A stretch of DNA of 64,000 bases from Monodelphis domestica (GCF_027887165.1 NC_077228.1:385504456-385568455), one strand, 5' to 3'. Counted from the first letter of the stretch, positions 47,263 through 59,239 are shown. Made by a program: numbers and translations. The notes: generated by a model not told the origin, from the letters alone.

Positions 47263-48099
47263 TTGAAGTGGCAGAGAACTTCCTATTCATCTCTCATTAC
47301 TACCAGGACTGATACCATCCACTGTTCCTTTGCCTGAATTCATCACTGTGGACTTACTAACTCTTGCTCTTCTAATTACAGTGACAGTAAATAAGAGCAT
47401 ACTTCCCCCATCTCCAACTCTCACTTCAGAACTTCTTTAACACTTGTTTTCTCTACACCTCTTCTACTATGCCCTCTGGAATTCCCATTCTAAACTCAAC
47501 AAACTCTCCTCACTTTAGACCACTTCCTTTTCCTTGTTTCTTCCGGTTTTTTGTCACTCACAGACACCCCAGGGTTCACTGTATCTCTGGCCATCCTCTC
47601 TAGTACTGGCTATACTTACTTTTATATCTCCCTGACATACTGGTTCTGATGGGCATATTAGTATACCCCTGCATCCTTATTGCCATTTCTAGACTCTCCC
47701 CCTTTCATCTTTACTTGACAACCTTTCCTCCTTTAAGTTTTTATCTATCTAAACAAATGTTGGGGTCCTTGAAGAAGAGATCTTCTATCACATTCTGCTA
47801 ACCCAATCTGGAGGAAGCCATGCAATCAAGACAACTGGGTCCACTTCAGCTTTATATTTGCTCACCTCACCTTGGCCCTTGCTTCAGTTTGGAAATTCTT
47901 TTACTCTTCCCTGTCGATTCTCTGTCCCATTTTCCCCCATGGCAGTTCTTTTCACTATATCTTTAATCTCATTCCCTTTCATCCTCTCCAACAAATAGCT
48001 ATTTTAATCATCCTTGCTCTCTAGTCTTCAATTTCTCCCTATCTACTAGTTCATCCTGAAAATTTCACTAGGCCATACCATGCCCTCTAGCCTTTATCT
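47263..48099. repeat. Pyrimidine-rich, probable degenerate LINE sequence
   Basis: CT-rich sequence with blocks such as 'ttcagtttggaaattcttttactcttccctg'. It resembles an old LINE (L2/CR1-like, antisense) but I cannot align it with confidence. Confidence 0.35.
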
Positions 48100-48301
48100 T
48101 CTTTTAAAAAAAACTTTTTCCTTCTGTCTTAGAATCAGTACTGTGTATTGGTTCTAAGACAAGAGCAGTAAGAGCTAGGTGATGGGAGTTAAGTGACTTG
48201 CCCAGGGTCACACAGCTGGAAGTGTCTGAGGCCAGATTTGAACCAAGGACCTCCCATCTCTAAGCCTACCTCTCAATCGACTGAGTCATCTAGTTGTCCC
48301 C
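48100..48301 (-). repeat. tRNA-derived marsupial SINE (CORE type)
   Basis: Full-length-looking copy: 'aagtgacttgcccagggtcacacagctgg', 'tgaggccagatttgaacc', and 5' end (RC) GGGGACAACTAGATGACTCAG. Confidence 0.88.
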
Positions 48302-48824
48302 ATTATCACCTTTTGATTGTACTGTTGCTATAAACCTTCTAATGGGCCTTCTTGCCTCAGTTCTCTCCCTATTCCAATTCATCCTTCCCTTCTCCCCCAA
48401 AGGGGGAGACAATTAGCACTGGAAATAATCAGCTCTTGCATCTCAGATATACCTTTCCATCTTGCCCTGTGGACATTTTCTTTCCCTCTCCTCTTCTTAG
48501 CTCTGTTGTCTTTCCTCATCTATAAATCTATGTCTATTTCTAGATGTATTTTTAATGATCCAAACATGAATTTATTGGAGTGCCTAATGCAGATCAGCAA
48601 CTACTCTTCAATTTATAGTCTTAGAAAGGCAACAAAATGGAATGAAACTAACTGGTCCATAGATGATCATAATCATGACTTTATCTTCATTAACATATTG
48701 TTTTAACAAAATGAGCTAATCAAACAAGAAAACAGAACTCAGGTTGCTTTCCTAAGCAATGTTATAATACTGGTATGTCATTAGATGGCAGCAAACCCCA
48801 GAAACATTATAGTTCCCAATTCCA
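48302..48824. other. L2 fragment then unassigned sequence
   Basis: 48305-48400 looks like an L2 piece ('ttctaatgggccttcttgcctcagttctctccc'). The remainder shows nothing recognisable except a CTCF-like CATTAGATGGCAGCA at 48779-48793. Confidence 0.45.
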
Positions 48825-48958
48825 AAATGACCTTACCTTGTCTTAGAATCAATACTAGGTATTTGTTACAAAGCAGAAGAGTGGTTTGCACACCATCACA
48901 CAGTTAGGAATTAGTATCCAAATCTGATGTTCTATCCACTGAGCCATCTACCTGCCCT
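48825..48958 (-). repeat. tRNA-derived SINE fragment
   Basis: Antisense SINE remnant: 'cttgtcttagaatcaatactaggtatttgtta', then 'atcacacagttagg' and 'ttctatccactgagccatctacctgccc'. Confidence 0.75.
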
Positions 48959-49215
48959 CAATCCCTACATTTTACAAAAGGAGTTGCAACTTTGGTTCGT
49001 AAATCAAATTCAGCAGTTCTCAAACATTTTGGTCTCAGGACTTCCTTTAAATGTTTAAAAATTATTCAGGAATCTGCTAAAAAAAGTTGATGTTTACATG
49101 GGTTATACCTGTTGACATATACTATATTAGAAATAAAAGCATCTTAATACTATTATGAAATTAGTTTTGGCCTCATGAACCTCTAAAAGGATTCCTCAGA
49201 CTACTACTACTACTA

Positions 49216-49216
49216 C

Positions 49217-49268
<52 letters not shown>
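49216..49268. repeat. (GTA)n microsatellite, SINE tail
   Basis: Trinucleotide run that is the 3' tail of the SINE in antisense; preceded by five CTA units, giving a small inverted repeat. Short poly-Leu/Val frames here are artefacts. Confidence 0.95.
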
Positions 49269-49836
49269 CGTCGTCGTCTCTCGGTAACCGAGGATGACGA
49301 TTGTCTTTGTGTGTTTTTGTGCACAAAGACACCTGTGCATGAAGATTTAAGTGGAAAAGTCATTGCACAGAGACAGTCCCACTCTCTCGGCATTGGAAGC
49401 CTGGGCCCATTGGCACGAAAAATCGTTACACCTGGAGACTTCCTCAGCTGCATTGGATGGCCGTGTCGTCCTTTGTGCTCCAACACGCCCTAAGCACTCC
49501 ACAGTGCTTTGCTGCGTCGCCATCCTCGCCACTGAACCTTATTGGTTTCTTCCATCTGTTCAGCCGAAGCAGTCTTCACATGGTGAGCAAAGCCCTGGTT
49601 CACCAGGGGTCCACAACGACCGGATGGCTACCCTCACAAGGTTTAGCCGGCCTGTTGAAGCCATTGCCTGGGGTGTGACCGCTGCCGCATGCTAGCAGCT
49701 ACTGGGAGCCACAAGTGAGAGCTGGGTGTCAGGTGAGGGTCAGAGGCTGGAGAGCTGCCCTAGGAGGGCACGACAAGCCCTCCATACTAAAGATATTACT
49801 CCTCCCTGAGCACCCCATACACCCCAAAAGAAATTG

Positions 49837-49909
49837 CGCCCAATGTGGGGCACAAACCCACAACCCTGAGATTAAGAGTCTCATGCTCTACCGACTGAGC
49901 TAGCCGGGC
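49837..49909 (-). pseudogene. tRNA-Lys(CTT)-like head of SINE
   Basis: Folds as a cloverleaf on the minus strand: acceptor GCCCGGC, D arm GCTC...GAGC, anticodon arm TGAGA-CTCTTAA-TCTCA with anticodon CTT, T arm GTGGG...CCCAC, and 3' strand ATTGGGC then G. It is nearly identical to mammalian tRNA-Lys-CTT. The T loop reads TTTGTGC instead of TTCGAGC, so the B box is damaged, and the last acceptor pair is C-A. It continues straight into SINE body, not a terminator. I call it a tRNA-derived promoter relic, not a working tRNA. Confidence 0.85.
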
Positions 49910-49919
49910 AAACCTCAGA

Positions 49920-50716
49920 TTACACTTTGAGAATTACTGATTTAATTTGTCTTTCTGCTTACATTTAATGGCCTTTGGGACAAAGACCAAAGGATAATAT
50001 ATGCAAGGAGTTTGGTACATACAATATAATCCTTTTCTGTATATGTCAAAGGATACTTTTTTTGGTTAGTGATTTAATTCCCTTTAAGTTCCTTAGTTCA
50101 CCACACAAATTTCTAGAGTATTTGTTGCATCAGCAAAGTTTGTTTAAGCCAATTCATCTCTTCCCTGACTGCTATTGTTTATACAACTGTGATTCTTGTG
50201 ATAAAGATGAGATCTTGTTATAACTGGGCAGCTATAGCACTCTTAATTCCATTCTTAACTGTTTCAGGTAAGAAATTAGATATGACTTCCATTCTGAAAT
50301 GTGAAGACACATGCCTAAAATGGTTTATTTGGCATGAAATGACATTTTGAATTAGTTCACCTGAGATTCAAAGTTAAGTTGCTTTGTATAACCCAAAGCA
50401 GGCAGAAGCCTCTAAGAAGTGTGGAGCCCTCCAGATTAAAATAAAAAAGAAACAAGAAACACTAAATCATATATAAGAATCTTCAAACGCTTCACACTGA
50501 GTCAGAAAAACACAAATTAACATGATTTATATTCTATTTATATTTATTTTGTTAAATATTTCCCAAATTCATTTTAATCTAGTTCCAGTCTTCTTGGGAG
50601 TATTGCTGCAGATAGTCTGTAGAATCCAAATTTATGCCATAATAAAATACTTCAGTATCCTTCTTTCATCTAAAACTCTGCTTTTTTTTATGCATTTGTG
50701 AAAGTTTTGAAAGCAC
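49920..50716. other. Intergenic sequence, nothing recognised
   Basis: AT-rich. Only chance reading frames, and no repeat I can name. Confidence 0.45.
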
Positions 50717-51558
50717 TGTTAAATTTTAATTGTGGTTGAGACTGAAATATATTAATTAGGTGGTCTCCAAGGATTTAAATTTCTAAATCCCAAATGAATT
50801 ACTAAAGTAAAATGAATTTATGGTAGTTTATTTACAATAGAGGGAAGATATTAAGGAATAAGAGAGAGAGAAAAAACTCTGGCTTCCTCTGAGCCAGTTA
50901 GAAATTTCTAAGCCCCAACCAGGGGAAGAGAGTCTTAAGACAATGGGCCTTTCCGGGAGCCTTCACACCTCCAAAAAGGTGGGGTCACTAAGTCAGTCTT
51001 TCACTCACCAATGATAACCATCTAAATGAAAAGAAGTCTGGATCTCTGTCTTCTGGTCGCTCCTCAAGTATCTGTCTCCAGTCTCTCCTCCAAGTCCAAC
51101 TCTGAGTCAGAGATCATTCATCCAACTTGAAACTCGAATTAAATATATCTCCTCTTCTGACCTTTCGACCTCTTTTTAAAGAATCTTTTCCTCTTGTGTC
51201 ACATCCCCTAAATTTCACATCTACGAATCACAGCAGATACTTTTTCTTCTTCTTTTTCTCTCACCTTCTTTGGTTAGATTATATCTTTTTGGGTTACTTA
51301 ACAATTTTTTTGGTAAGTTCGCCTTTTCTAGTTACTTAACACCTTTTTGTGGTTAAAATGAGTAGATGTACTTAAAATCACCTTTTTGTAGATTAAAATC
51401 TAAAAATAGATTGTGGATTACAATTCTAGCTTCACCATAAAGGAAGGACTAAGTACTTTCATTGTTACAATCAGGAGATTACAATTTTATCTTTACAATA
51501 AAGGAAGAGCTAAATATCTTCATTGTTACAATCAGGAGATAGCTAAATCCAATCTTCA
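50717..51558 (-). mobile_element. Solo ERV LTR, antisense
   Basis: 842 bp; in reverse complement it starts TGAAGATTGGATTTAGC like the LTR at 33126-33807, and ends near 'aattttaaca'. It shares 'ctaaatttcacatct' and 'acctctttttaaaga' blocks with the other antisense LTRs. It carries a 61-bp internal tandem duplication (51418-51540). No target duplication was recognised and there is no internal region. Confidence 0.78.
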
Positions 51559-51990
51559 TAGCATACTTCACACCACCGCAGTCAAACATTGTTCCAGGTT
51601 TCACAGAAAGAATAATCAGTCCGGCAATTCTGTTGCTGCTTTTATTACAGAGCTTCATCATCTGTCTCAACATTGAAATATTGGGGAATTTTAAGAAGAG
51701 GAATTGTTTTGTATGTTGTGTAGTCCTCACTGCTATTGCTCACTTTGTAGAGCTGGGAAAGGAGGGAAAAGGATTTCCTTAACAAATACTCTCCGGTATG
51801 TGTGAGCCAATAAAAGCATAAGGTTAAATTATTTTCATTTTTTATCATTCTAACAATAATCAACAACACAAACATTTCAATATAACAAGAAAAAAGAGAA
51901 AGAGGTTTAAAATTTAAAATTGTGAACTTTGATACATGGTTTATTTTTCTGAAATCTATCTATATATAATACTTAAAGTCATAACAAAAT
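51559..51990. other. Intergenic sequence, nothing recognised
   Basis: No gene or repeat was recognised between the antisense LTR and a SINE. Confidence 0.45.
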
Positions 51991-51994
51991 AGCC

Positions 51995-52245
51995 ACAACA
52001 TTTAGGTGGCTCAGGGAATAAAGTACCAGTCCTGGAGTCAAGAAGACTCCTCCTCCTGAGTTCAAATCTAGACTCAGACACTAACTGTGTGGTCCTGGGT
52101 CAGTTACTTAATCTTATTTGCCTTAGTTTCTTCATCTATAAAATGAGCTAGAGAAGGAAATGGCAAACCACTTCAATATCTTTGCCAAGAAAACCCCAAA
52201 GGGAGTCATAAAGGGTTAGGTGGGACTGAAAAACAATAACAAACA
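51995..52245 (+). repeat. tRNA-derived marsupial SINE (MAR1/MON1-like)
   Basis: Sense copy: A-box-like AGGTGGCTCAGGG, B-box-like GAGTTCAAATC, 'ctgtgtggtcctgggtcagttacttaatc', then the extended 3' part 'gagaaggaaatggcaaaccacttc', 'tctttgccaagaaaacccc', and a CAA/AAC-rich tail. Confidence 0.9.
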
Positions 52246-52276
52246 AACCAAACATCTCTCAAAATTGTCTATTGAA

Positions 52277-52673
52277 TAACAAATGTATAATTTTCATAAA
52301 ATTCAAGATTTAAATTTTTTTGAGAGAAATTTCAGGAAAAGAAGTTCACTAACTCCTTGAATCAAGAAAGTGAACTGTTTGGAGAAAGTGCTATAAAGAA
52401 ACTTACACTACATTAGAAGATACAGATTGAATTGAAGGAGATTGAACAAATCATTTGTTCTGAATGTAAATTGTCAATACTCCTAGCAAACATTGGTTTT
52501 GTTCTCTCTCTCTCTCTTCTATTTTCCTCTTATCTCCAACTATTGTAGTTTCCTTTTAGAAAGGGCAATATTGTATACACCTTTAGTTAGAAGATCTTTT
52601 GAGGTATAAACTAGCTATATTAAATAATTCATTGGGGAGACTAGTCTCCCAAAGAATCAGGGGTTGGGGGAAT
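52277..52673 (+). pseudogene. ERV 3' internal fragment before LTR
   Basis: Matches 4650-5092: 'tgtataattttcataaaattcaag', 'gtgaactgtttggagaaagtgc', 'cctagcaaacattggttttgt', 'ggggagactagtctcccaaag', then a purine-rich tract just before the LTR. Upstream ERV sequence is absent; a SINE lies at its left edge. Confidence 0.82.
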
Positions 52674-53452
52674 TGTGAAGATAGGATTAACTCTCCCCTT
52701 GTCTATTTTTAGCAAAGCAAATCAAGAACTTATAGTACCCCTAATTGACGCTAAGTAAGAGAGTTCACAAGTCACTTACTAGAGTAAGTTCACACCTCCA
52801 AAGATCATTGCCCCCCACCCCTTGACCCCCTGGGCAGTGCTAGGCATATTGAAAGACTGTAATTGTTTCCTGTAAAGTGGGGAAGCAACAGGAAGTAACA
52901 TTGAGAAAACTGCTTTAAAAGGCCGGTTCAAGGATTCAGTCACTCTCTCTGTTTTGGTGAGCCAGACTAGAGGAGGAGACTCTTTCCCTGGATTCTGATT
53001 TATTGGGCTTGTGGTGATGAGTGGAGTGATTCCTTCCTTGGTTCTTTAGTGAGTAGACCCTCTCTGCTTGTTGGCCCTTCTGTGGGACACTCCCTTCAGC
53101 GTGAGTTCTGGTGAAATTCTTGGTGGTCTTAGTCTCATGTGCACTGTAGATTCTCCGTGGATTCTTCAGTGTCTCCTGGTTCCTTAGATTTTGGCTTCCT
53201 AATTAAGACTTTGGATTCTGGTGAGATTTGCATTTGCAGTCTGAAGACATTAGGATTAAATTTAGGGTATTTGTAGCTAGGCAGTACTTTCTGTCTCTAT
53301 CTACATTTTTCCACTTTCATTCTTTCCACCTCTTTGTAAATAAAGCTGCTAAAAGTCATTTTGACTTGAGCTGTAATATTTTTAAATCAGCAACCACAAT
53401 ATTACTTTAGAATTCTCATATTTAGCATAAAACCTAAATTTAAATTCTTACA
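52674..53452 (+). mobile_element. ERV 3' LTR
   Basis: 779 bp starting TGTGAAGATAGG and ending AATTCTTACA. It aligns with the two halves of the LTR 5093-7037. AATAAAGCTGCTAAAAG (about 53339) is the polyadenylation region. Together with 52277-52673 it is the 3' end of a truncated provirus. Confidence 0.83.
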
Positions 53453-54720
53453 CAAAAAAGAATTTGTTTGAGAAAACTTTATCTGAGCTATTACCATCAT
53501 GTTTCTTAAGTATCATGCAAGCTAGAACCCATAGAGCAAGATCAAAGTAAACTTCTAGCATTAGAGTGAAAGACATGAGTATTAACATAAATATTTTATA
53601 TAGGCTATTTTATTTTACAATAGGCTATATGACTGTGAGTCACAGAATATCACAAATTTTAAAGAATTTTAATTGCAAGTCACCCAAATTTTAATGGAGA
53701 GGTAGGTACATTATGGATGTAAGGAAGCAACAGACTATTAGCCATGAAGAATTATACTAAAGAAAAAGAGCAAAAAGGACATTATTTTAAAAAGTGTATC
53801 CAGAAAAAGGATACATGTAGAAAGAGCAAGAGATAACTAATGGGCAGTCTCTGTTCCATTGATATCCATGTAATATCAGGGGAGATCTAGAGGAAGATGC
53901 CCAGAATATTAGGTGTATCTTTCTACCCCAGTGGAGGGTTTATAGATCAAGGTCAAAGATTACATTGGGTAAGAAAAAGTGCCCTCATAACTCTATCAAA
54001 ATAAATTTCCCCAGCAATTAACACCGTTCTTAATACAGAACAATGCTTAATAAATATTTGTTGAAATGAATGGAACCAGGATAACATCTTCCCAAAAAGG
54101 TTACCTGATAATAACAGTCACTATAAAAATTTCCTTTAAAAATTAATCTGCCTTTGATCTTGCATTCTGTCAGGATGGTTCAGACTCCTAGGATAGCATA
54201 TATATATATATGTATATATATCAGGGTTTAATTGATTTTTTTGGAAGAGTATGTGCAACAAACCTTGCTTCATTTCTGAGAATTCAAGTGTTACTCTATA
54301 GTTGGCAATAAGTATTAATCCTTCATTAATGGAGTGATATCTCATGACCTGACTTCAAATATTTACTCTGAATTTATCTGAAAACCTATAACACAAAGAA
54401 TGTGTTCTAGATGCTTCTCATTCCTCATTCATTTCTGATATTTAACAAGAACTATTTGGGTAGATTAAGGTGAATTCCCACTATTATAATGGAAGTCATA
54501 TAAGGCCTAAAACATAGAGGTAAAGGGGTTTCTGTTGAGGTCTGACAGTACTCTTCCGAATATGACATAGCCATACTTTTGGAAGCATGGCTTCTGGAGT
54601 CATCTGACTTAGACTCTTCAGTTATACTTATGGAGTCACAAAAAAAGGGAGTGGGAAGTAATTTTTTTTTTGACTCTGCAATCACTGAAACAATTACTTG
54701 GTATTTCATTATTCAAGGGT
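53453..54720. other. Intergenic sequence with L2 tip
   Basis: A short L2-end-like piece at about 54010-54075 ('ttcttaatacagaacaatgcttaataaatatttgttgaa') and a (TA/TG)n stretch at 54199-54220. Nothing else was recognised. Confidence 0.45.
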
Positions 54721-56525
54721 AGTGTATTAGAAAGGAGATAGTCTGAAGATCTTTTTAGTAATAATAAATGGGATACTATGGCTTGACTAGAGAGATACTA
54801 GGGGAAACCTGAGGGTGCCTAGTTGTAATGGAGATAGAGATACTTCTGAGAGATAGAGAGATTCTACTAAAGGGGATACTCTGGGATTGCTTATTGATCA
54901 CTAATGATGGCTAATAGATCAAGATATTTCCTACCATCCACCCTTCACCTCCCAGTTTTCCACCCACACCCTCTTGCCTCCCTTCCCCTCCCCCCTGTTA
55001 GTCAGCCACCCTTCTAAGTAATTCATAGGTGAATGGTGAGGTTTAGAGAAGAAAAACTCCTTTCTCTTCCTTTCTCAAGTAAGAAGGTTTATTGGGAAAA
55101 AAACAGGACAAGGATGGAAATTGAGGTGAGAGGGATAAGATTTTCCCTAATATATAATGAGGATTTTAGGAAATGTCAGTCCTGTTACAGCTGTGACACA
55201 AAAATCTGTCAGGGAGATGAGAAGACAACTGTTTAATCTTCTTTCTTCTTCCTTCAAACTCAAATCTCAAATATACAATCAGTTTTTCACACTCTAAGCC
55301 ACCAATAAAAGTTAATTTCTTCTCAGCCTGGTTTCTCCCCCCCCCCCCCCAAGGGTCCTTCAGCCTAGGACAGAAGCTAACAGCAGTCCAGTTCAGAGCT
55401 TCTTCCCCCTTCAGCCTGGCTTGACTCTCCAACTGTCTTTCCTGGCAACATTCTATTTGGAATGTTCTTTTTTGATTGACAGCTGAGGTCCTTTACTTTG
55501 TCTTGCATGCATGAAATTCTCTCTTCCTTCATGCCTCTTCCACAGTAGCTAGATGCAATAATAGATAAAGTACAAATATAATAATAAAATTTTTTTAAAA
55601 AGGAAAAAAAGGAAGTTGAATCTTCTTGTTTCCAAGCCCAGTCCTCTAGGCATTTGGAAGTGGCAGACAATATCTGAAATCCTTCAGCAACACAAAAATA
55701 GTTCTGTTTGGCAACTAATTGAGTTAATCAATTACAAAGGAATACTTCATTCTAAAAGTCTCTAGGAGCCTCCTCTCTTCCAAAAACTATGGCTCAGGCA
55801 AGCTTTTCCTCAGCCTGACTCTCATTCCACCCAACCCCACAGTCAACTCATCAGTGGTATCCTATTTCTTCCCCTTGGCAGGCAGAGTGTACCACTTGCA
55901 CCAAATGCAAAAATTGCTAATTGGGTAGGAAGAGTAAAGTAAGGCAGGTCCTGTGGATTTGTAAATAGCTACAGATATGCCCCTTTCTAATGACTTCCTA
56001 TAGTTATATGTTGTTTGCCAGGGTTTGGCCACTGAGAGAAAGTAGGAGGCTGGTGCAGAGGGGGAAATACAAAAGTAGGGCCAGATGGAGGTGGGGGTGG
56101 GGGGTTGTTGTATAAGCTCAGTTTATTATAGATATGAGAAAGATTTTTATAGAGAAGAGAATTAGGAGGCATTTCTTTCCCAAAGAATATTGTTTATGTA
56201 AATGCACTACCCAAAACATTTGTCAGGCTCCTCTACAAACCCAAGCAATCCCAGGTTTATTTCCAGATATTCCACCTGCTGTTTGCTTAAACAGCTTTGC
56301 TGTGGCCTTCAGCAGAACACAGAGGCATCTCTGTGAAAATTATTTGTGGCTTCTTTCTCCCTGGGTCAGACACCAACATTTATTCATGGCTCTTTTCTCC
56401 CTGAGTCACACCCTAACATCTCTTTGACCTTATCAGTTTTATGATTTCTAGAGCACAATTTAGTTTTTCTGAAAGGATCTAGGAATACTAGGGATCAAGT
56501 AGTTAACCTCCACATTTGATAGATC
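54721..56525. other. Unassigned intergenic sequence
   Basis: No gene seen. Features of composition: a C14 run at 55337-55350, CT-rich blocks near 54940-55000, and a G-rich tract at 56085-56105. Parts (55200-56130) could be an antisense LTR but match no other LTR in the window. Confidence 0.35.
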
Positions 56526-56544
56526 AGAAGGTTCAGGGCTAGAA

Positions 56545-56850
56545 GGAAACTTAGACATCATCTAGTCTATCTTCTTCATTTTATAGATGAGGAAACTGAG
56601 GTCCAGGGAAGTTAAATAATTCACCTACATGTTATACAGCACGAAAAAGGCAAAATCAGGATTTTAATCCAGGTTCTCAGACTCCACATTTAACACATTT
56701 CCCATAATTCCAAAAGGAAACTGAGAACTAGAGTTTAAGTGTCATGTTCAAGGTCACATAGGAAGTAAATGACACAATCAAAATTTGAACTTAGGTAACC
56801 TGAACTAAAACAAATGTGCTTCTCATTATACCACACTACCCAGTTCTAGT
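56545..56850 (-). repeat. Two adjacent MIR fragments
   Basis: First copy 56545-56700 ('ttcattttatagatgaggaaactgaggtccagggaagtt'), second 56708-56845 ('aaggaaactgagaactagag', 'gttcaaggtcacataggaag', 'cattataccacactacc'). Both are antisense. Confidence 0.82.
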
Positions 56851-58009
56851 TTTGCAGCAATAAAGTTAAATGATTCATGTCAAAGGCTAATTTATCACTT
56901 GCCTTGTTTAATGATAGCAACACAAGAGATTTCTGCCATAAAAAAGGCTTTAATGTTCTTTTGTGGCACTATCATAAAAGAACTCAAAATAGGACTGTCT
57001 AGATCCCCCTAGAATAGGTATAGAGGATCAGCAGGAAAAGCAATGGCTAAGGGAAGCACTTGAACCTAGGAACTGGTCAGAGATCACATAATTTCCAGTA
57101 AGCAAATCAAACAACTGACAGAAATAGAACTTCACTCTGACTCCTGTTATGACTGACTCCTCTGTTTCTTGGCCCTGGTTAATGTTCTTATTCCTTGATT
57201 CTTTTTAAATATGCTCATTTGGCTCTTTCTCCAGATGAAATGGTCTTCAGAAAGATCCTATTTAAATTCGATTAATGACAAATGCTGTCTTATGGTGCAC
57301 TGGCCTCAGCTGTACCACTAACTGGTCTGTGACACATATTATACTATGAAAGTAAAGGATCTATTTCTGTGTGTGTGTGTGTGTTTGACTATATATCTTT
57401 GTGGTTTTTAAACATTTCTTTCCAAGCTTATGTTTTTTTTTTCCCCTCTGTGATTCAATGTCTTCCAAATATTCATTTTTCCCTGTCTTTTTATACCTGT
57501 GTATCTATTTCTGTATCCATCTATCTCTCTTTATTTCTCTCGGTATCCATTCTCCTTTGCTCCCTTTCTTTAACTCATCTTGGTAGGGATCTAAAGTATT
57601 TATTTTTCATAATGATTAAATTCATTGAATAATTTTTTTATGTTCCCGGCTCTTTCAGTCTTTCTCTCCATTTGTCTCTTTATACCTATATGTCTATTTC
57701 TTGATTCATCCATCTGTCTGTTTTTCTCTATTTTTAATCTTCTGAAACATTCTCCTTTAACTAGTCTTAGTAGGGAACAGAAGCATATATTTTTCATAAT
57801 CGTTAAATTTATTGAATTGTTTTTAATGTGCACTGTTCTTAATCTAAAATAATAGCACATACTTATGTACATAGATATACATGTATAAAACATGTATATA
57901 CACACATACCCATGTATATAGCAAGTTAAGGTTTCCAAAGCATTTTCTTCACAGAATTATAGAATATAGGTAATAAAAGTATAGTTATTCTCATTTTAGA
58001 GATAAAGAA
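56851..58009. other. Intergenic sequence with a 188-bp duplication
   Basis: A short (TG)n at 57367-57385 and an imperfect tandem duplication at 57470-57835. No gene was recognised. Confidence 0.55.
57470..57835. repeat. Diverged tandem duplication, about 188 bp
   Basis: 'gtctttttatacctgtgtatctatttct' (57485) recurs as 'gtctctttatacctatatgtctatttct' (57674), and 'cataatgattaaattcattga' (57608) as 'cataatcgttaaatttattga' (57795), so the spacing is constant at 187-189 bases. Confidence 0.85.
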
Positions 58010-59110
58010 ATTATCATGTTACATTTTCATTTTTGCACATATATACATGTTTATAAATATCTATATATATGAATGGGTATGTAAAACTTTAGCAATATAG
58101 TACCAAAAATGTCCTATTTGTATACCCTTCTTTGCTTTTTTCTTGTCTTCTATGAATTAAACATTTTTAATGATATTCTTTTTAGCATATCTATTGCATA
58201 CCTTTGCACTACCTCCTACAACTACCTCTATCAGAAACATAATGTAGAAACAAATTATGTTTGTGTGTGTGTGTGCATGTGTGCATGTGTGTGGGTGTGT
58301 AATCTAGCAAAATAAATCAACATATTGGCCAACTCAGAGACTGCATAATCTATTACCTCTCTGTCATGAAGCAGAAGGAATGTTTCATCATTAGTCTTTT
58401 GAAATCACTATTGTTTGATACTTTGATTAGAACCCTGAAGTCTTTCAACATTGTTTTTCTTTATATTGTGGTTATTACCATCCTATAAATTGTTCTACTG
58501 ATTCTGTTCATTTCTTTCTGCTGTAGTTCTTATAAATCTTCCCATGTTGTCTGAACCTGTCCTATTAATCTCTTTGTATGGTACCCTAATGTTCTATTAC
58601 ATTCATATACTACAGAATTTCAGACATTCCCCAATTGATGGGCATCTATTTGGTTTCTATTTCAACATGACTACAAAAAATTGCTGCTATAAATATTCTT
58701 GTACATATGAATCCTTTCCCTCTGTCCTTGGTCTTTTTAACATATATGCCTAATAGTACTATTATTGAGTCAAAAAGTTTTTACAGTTTAGTGATTTTTT
58801 GTGTATTCCTCTGAATTGTTTTACAAAATAGTTGAAACAATTCATACATCTATGAACAGTGAATTGGTTTTCCAGTCCTCCCATTACCCCTCTAACAGTG
58901 ACTATTTTACTTTTTTTCTTTAATCATCTTAGCCAATCTGACAGGTATAAAGCAAAAATTCATAGCTGCTTCAATTTACAGTGCTATAATTATTAATGAT
59001 ATGAAGCATTTTTAATATGGCTGTTATTAAGTTGTTTTTCTTCATTTGAAAATTGCTTATTCAAATCCATTGACCACTTATCAGGCAAATGTAGTCAATT
59101 TCTTAAGGAA
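58010..59110 (-). mobile_element. Old L1 3' region, antisense
   Basis: Decayed antisense L1: 'catattggccaactcagagactg', 'cattccccaattgatgggcatc' (complement of the ORF2-end motif found at 20977), 'ttgctgctataaatattcttgtac', 'agccaatctgacaggtataaag' and 'gaaaattgcttattcaaatccattgacc'. More diverged than the L1 pieces at 5281 and 45895. A (TG)n tract lies at 58258-58300. Confidence 0.75.
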
Positions 59111-59239
59111 CCAGCTAGTAAGTATCAGAGTTAGGAATGTCTTTATTTCAAGTACAGTGCTCTTTCCATTATTTTTAAGTCTGTTCTTTGCCCCTAAAAA
59201 GCAAATAAAGAAACCATTTAATTGGTATAGAATCATAAC

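Larger units (their letters stand above)
49201..49912 (-). repeat. Long tRNA-Lys-headed SINE, 7-bp TSD
   Basis: Flanked by CCTCAGA at 49194-49200 and 49913-49919. On the minus strand it begins with a tRNA-Lys-like head (49909-49837), then a GC-richer body of about 570 bp (49836-49268), and ends in a trinucleotide tail (GAC then TAC repeats, 49268-49201). The body has no open frame with known domains. A truncated relative sits at 17400-17530, so this is a multicopy family and the order head-body-tail fits a retroposed SINE. It is unusually long for a SINE. It may correspond to a known marsupial tRNA SINE; I cannot check the name. Confidence 0.8.

Noticed and set aside
49196..49486. Poly-Leu/Val protein on the minus strand
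   Set aside because: Artefact of the trinucleotide tail of the tRNA-Lys SINE.
49837..49909. Functional tRNA-Lys gene
   Set aside because: The T-loop/B-box is altered, the last acceptor pair is mismatched, it is followed by SINE body and not a T-run terminator, and it lies within a retroposon target duplication.
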